A stretch of DNA of 64,000 bases from assembly GCF_014633365.1 (NCBI RefSeq), contig NC_068352.1, forward strand, positions 32,087,310 to 32,151,309, in the 5' to 3' direction. Numbering within the stretch: position 1 is the stretch's first letter; each line of letters opens with the position of its first letter. The translations under genes and the position numbers were made by a program. The DNA comes from Diospyros lotus (taxonomy: Eukaryota; Streptophyta; Magnoliopsida; Ericales; Ebenaceae). Positions 61,190-64,000 of this stretch are shown here, piece by piece. The notes beneath the pieces are model-generated. The model was not told the DNA's origin and ran no database searches. It saw nothing but the letters and a program-made list of their open reading frames with translations.

Positions 61190-62470
61190 TTTAGTGACGG
61201 GAGAATTCGTCACTAAAATAAGAAAATCCATCACTAAAAAATTTAGTGACGGATTTAGTGACGGAAAAAATCCGTCACTAAAACTGGTGTCGCTGAAATT
61301 TAGTCACGGATTTTGGCGACGGAAGTTTTAGTGACGGAAAGCAGCGTCACTGATCTGTGACGGGTTTTCCGTTGCTAATTTGTGACGGGCAATCCCGTCA
61401 CAGATTAGCGACGGAAAATCAGCGACGGCGCTCCCGTCACTAAATTATTTTTAAAATAAAAAATAAAAATATATATATTAAAATTTTAATAAAATAAAAA
61501 TTAAATTAAATTATTTTTTCGCTGTGACGGGCGCTACCCGTCGCTGATCAGCGACGGGTATTCCCGTCATTGAATTATTTTTAGAATAAAAAATAAAAAA
61601 TATAGATATTAAAATTTAAATAAAAATTAAAATATTTTTTCGAAAATCTGTGACGGGCATTATCCATCGCTGATTCGCGACGGGATTCCCGTCACTAAAT
61701 AATTTTTTAAAATAAAAAAATAAAAAATATAAAAAAATTTAAATAAAATTAAATAAAAATTAAATTATTTTTAAAAAATCTGTGACGATATGCCCGTCAC
61801 TAAATTATTTTAAAAAATCAAAATATATATTAAAATTCAAATAAAATAAAATTAAAATTAAATTATTTTTTCCAAAATTTGTGACGGGCGCTACTCATCG
61901 CTGATCAGCGATGGGTATTCCCGTCACTAAATTATTTTTAAAATAAAAAATAAAAATATATATTAAAATTTAAATAAAAATTAAATTATTTTTCAAAAAT
62001 CTATGACGGACATTATCCGTCGCTGATTAGCGACGGGAATTCCCATCATTAAATAATTTTTTAAAATAAAAAATAAAAAATATATTAAAATTTAAATAAA
62101 ATTAAATAAAAATTAAATTATTTTAAAAAAATCTGTGACGGGTAAACCCGTCACTAAATTATTTTTAAGAAAATGAATATATATATTAAAATTTAAATAA
62201 AATTAAATCATTTTTTTCAAAATCTATGATGGGCAATACCCGTCACAAAATTATTTTAAAATATATATATATATCAAAATTTAAATAAAATTAAATTATT
62301 TTATTAAATAATCAGGGACAGGTTCCATCACAAAATTATTAATTAAATTAAAAAAAATTAAAAAATATATTAAAATTTAATTAAAATTAAATTATTTTTC
62401 CAAAAATCTGTGACGGGCGCTACCTGTCACTAAATTATTTTTTAAATTAAAAAAATAAAAATATATATTA
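61190..62470. repeat. Subterminal repeat array of the CACTA element
   Basis: Words such as tgtgacggg, cccgtcac and gcgacggg recur in both orientations, often as inverted pairs around short centres (cgtcgctgatcagcgacggg), in units of roughly 110-120 bp separated by A/T-rich filler (aaaattaaattattttt). Such subterminal arrays in En/Spm elements bind the element's regulatory protein (TNPA in maize); that role here is inferred. Confidence 0.88.
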
Positions 62471-62568
62471 AATTTAAATAAAATTAAATTATTTTAAATG
62501 GTTTAAGAATTTAAAAATTGAAAAAATAATAATTACAAAATAAAAATTATATATTAAAATTAAATTAA

Positions 62569-62602
<34 letters not shown>

Positions 62603-62964
62603 TTAAAACTAAATTATTTTAAATCATGTAAGAATGTAAAAATTAAAAAAATAATTTGCTTAATTAAATTAAATACAACTGAAATATAAATAAATTTATA
62701 TATAAAAATAAATATTTTCATATTACTATTTACGAATGTTCAGAGTTAGATTTCTTAATTTATATATTTTTATAATTTATATAATTATATTAAGAAATAT
62801 TTTAATTAAAAATATAAATTAAAATTTTAATTTTTATACAAAATTTGTTAATTAAAAATTTAATTATTTAATTGAATAGAAAAAAAATGTGAGATAACAA
62901 ATATGGACACAAAATTCAAATCCATAAATTCCATTACTACAATCATAAATGGTCCACAATAGAA
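62471..62964. other. AT-rich 3' region of the CACTA element
   Basis: Almost pure A/T, with an (ATA)n-type run at about 62572-62600. It includes the probable 3' UTR of the transposase. No coding content. Confidence 0.6.
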
Positions 62965-63920
62965 TTAACAATCATCATCATCATCATTTTCATCATTCTC
63001 ATTTTCTTCATCTTCACCCTGATTGCCCTCATTATCACTATCTATGTCATCAGATAATAACTCTTGTTCGTCATCTTCTGATATGAATTTTTCCTCAGTA
63101 TCATCTTTTTCCTGTTGAGCGACATTGGAGACATGTATTTCTTCAACTATTCCATCGAAATCTTGTAAAGTACCTGTTAGGTCATCAGTTAGATCTACTT
63201 GAGGCAATTCTGGTATCTCGTACTCTTGGAAAGGTTCTTCCATCTCAGCCTCAGGAGCAGTTATTGTACCTCGTGCCTTTGTTTTAATAACAACTAGCCA
63301 ATCATGTTTATCACGACATGTGTCGGGATATGACGCGTAATACACTTGTTCAGCTTGTTGGGCAAATATGAATGTATCATATTTTTTATACCTTCTTGAC
63401 GATTGAACCTCCACAATACCATACTTTTCATGAATTTTGGTTCCTCGAGGACTTGGATCGTACCATTCACATTTGAATAGAACTACCCTCTTAATTGGTA
63501 GGCCTGCATATTCCAATTCAATAATATCTATAATTTTTCCATAATAGTAGATCTCTGATGATCCAACTCCTGTACCAGACATGCAAACACCAAAATTTTC
63601 GGTGGACCTACTATTACTCCACTCAACATTATGAAATTTATATCCATTTACTAAATACATTGGCCAGTATCGCACGTTTGGAGTTGGTCCCCATCCTATA
63701 TTCTGAATTAATGGATTTCTAACAACTTGAGTACTCGAATTCACCTGAGAAAATATTTGAATTATATAATATATATAACTAAAATTCAATTTAAAAATAA
63801 TTTAATATGAAATAACATACATAATGATGGAACCACGTAGGAAAATGTTTCTCAATTTCTTTGTCGATTTCTTTGTCAGTGATATTTGAAGATAGCTGAC
63901 GTAGAATGTTGGTATACATG
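62965..63920 (-). CDS. TNP2-type CACTA transposase, C-terminal part (DUF4216), partial
   Basis: Two exons are visible: 63821-63920 (ITDKEIDKEIEKHFPTWFHH, the segment that precedes DUF4216 in TNP2-type proteins) and 62965-63744, joined in frame across a GT..AG intron. The second exon carries the DUF4216 hallmarks YLVNGYKFHNVEW, GVCMSGTGV, YYGKIIDIIELEYAGLPIKR, VVLFKCEWYDPS, KYGIVEV, RRYKKYDTFIFAQQAEQVYY and DWLVVIKTKARG, and ends in a long acidic tail (EDDEQELLSD ... DDDDDC). The catalytic N-terminal part lies outside the window. DUF4216 is found mainly at the C-terminus of these transposases. The visible part is open and unbroken, so the source element could be young. Confidence 0.85.
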
Positions 63921-64000
63921 CTGAAAAATTCAAGTTATATATCAACCAAATAATACGAACCACATATGACCTTATAAATAAAAGCATTTATTTGTCTAAT

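Larger units (their letters stand above)
61170..64000 (-). mobile_element. CACTA (En/Spm-type) transposon, one end; continues past the right edge
   Basis: The left boundary reads attacaagaaaaatcaaattt, a variant of the CACTACAAGAAAA terminus and close to the right end of the small element at 28951-30026. Behind it lie about 1.25 kb of subterminal repeats, then the C-terminal exons of a TNP2-type transposase on the minus strand. The seen part is the 3' end of an element whose 5' end and target duplication lie outside. It interrupts the 3' flank of another receptor-kinase copy. Confidence 0.85.

Noticed and set aside
61190..62470. Regular repeats that could suggest a CRISPR-like array
   Set aside because: The repeats occur in both orientations with A/T filler instead of unique spacers, and they sit beside a CACTA terminus in a plant genome.

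Overview
This window looks like a gene-poor, transposon-rich stretch of a flowering-plant nuclear genome, most likely a eudicot. The composition is AT-rich, genes are split into many short exons with GT..AG introns, and the recognisable content is plant-type: a leucine-rich-repeat/malectin receptor kinase (LRR-VIII-2 group, the At1g53430/At1g53440-like family), plus Ty1-copia, LINE, hAT, Mutator-like and CACTA transposons. I cannot name the species.

The backbone is a tandem duplication of one receptor-kinase gene on the minus strand. Copy A (4138-23517) and copy B (31205-44065) each have 24 exons with nearly the same exon lengths, and their 3' flanks (about 1150-4137 and 26480-31204) and proximal 5' flanks are also alike. 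Copy B reads through as an intact protein of about 1008 residues: signal peptide, LRRs, malectin domain, one membrane helix, RD-type kinase. Copy A is broken twice in its kinase part. Exon 20 has an in-frame TAA where B has CAA, and exon 22 is split by a complete Ty1-copia element (5282-14545). A 5' remnant of a third copy lies near 53.16-53.85 kb, and the 3' flank of a further copy lies at about 60.9-61.17 kb and probably continues to the right of the window.

The two copies serve as each other's empty-site controls, so many insertions can be dated to after the duplication. These are the copia element (5-bp target duplication, two LTRs of 1655 bp with no difference seen), a 172-bp Mutator-type MITE in intron 19 of copy A, a possible MITE in intron 16 of copy A, a 1.08-kb non-autonomous CACTA-like element downstream of copy B (3-bp duplication), and a LINE 3' fragment in intron 16 of copy B.

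Region by region: 1-4137 is intergenic DNA and the 3' flank of copy A; 4138-23517 is copy A with the copia element; 23518-31204 is the spacer, including the small CACTA derivative; 31205-44065 is copy B; 44818-46838 is a Mutator-like element that seems to carry a captured host-gene fragment; 48808-52106 is a hAT element with clean ends but a frameshifted transposase; 53.16-53.85 kb is the receptor-kinase 5' remnant with a SINE-like insert; 56.4-59.6 kb is a degenerate LINE; 59.9-60.7 kb holds tandem duplications; 61.17-64.0 kb is one end of a larger CACTA element whose TNP2-type transposase C-terminus (DUF4216) runs off the right edge. Apart from copy B, the only open coding regions I trust are those of the copia and CACTA elements. 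I found no tRNA, rRNA or CRISPR array.
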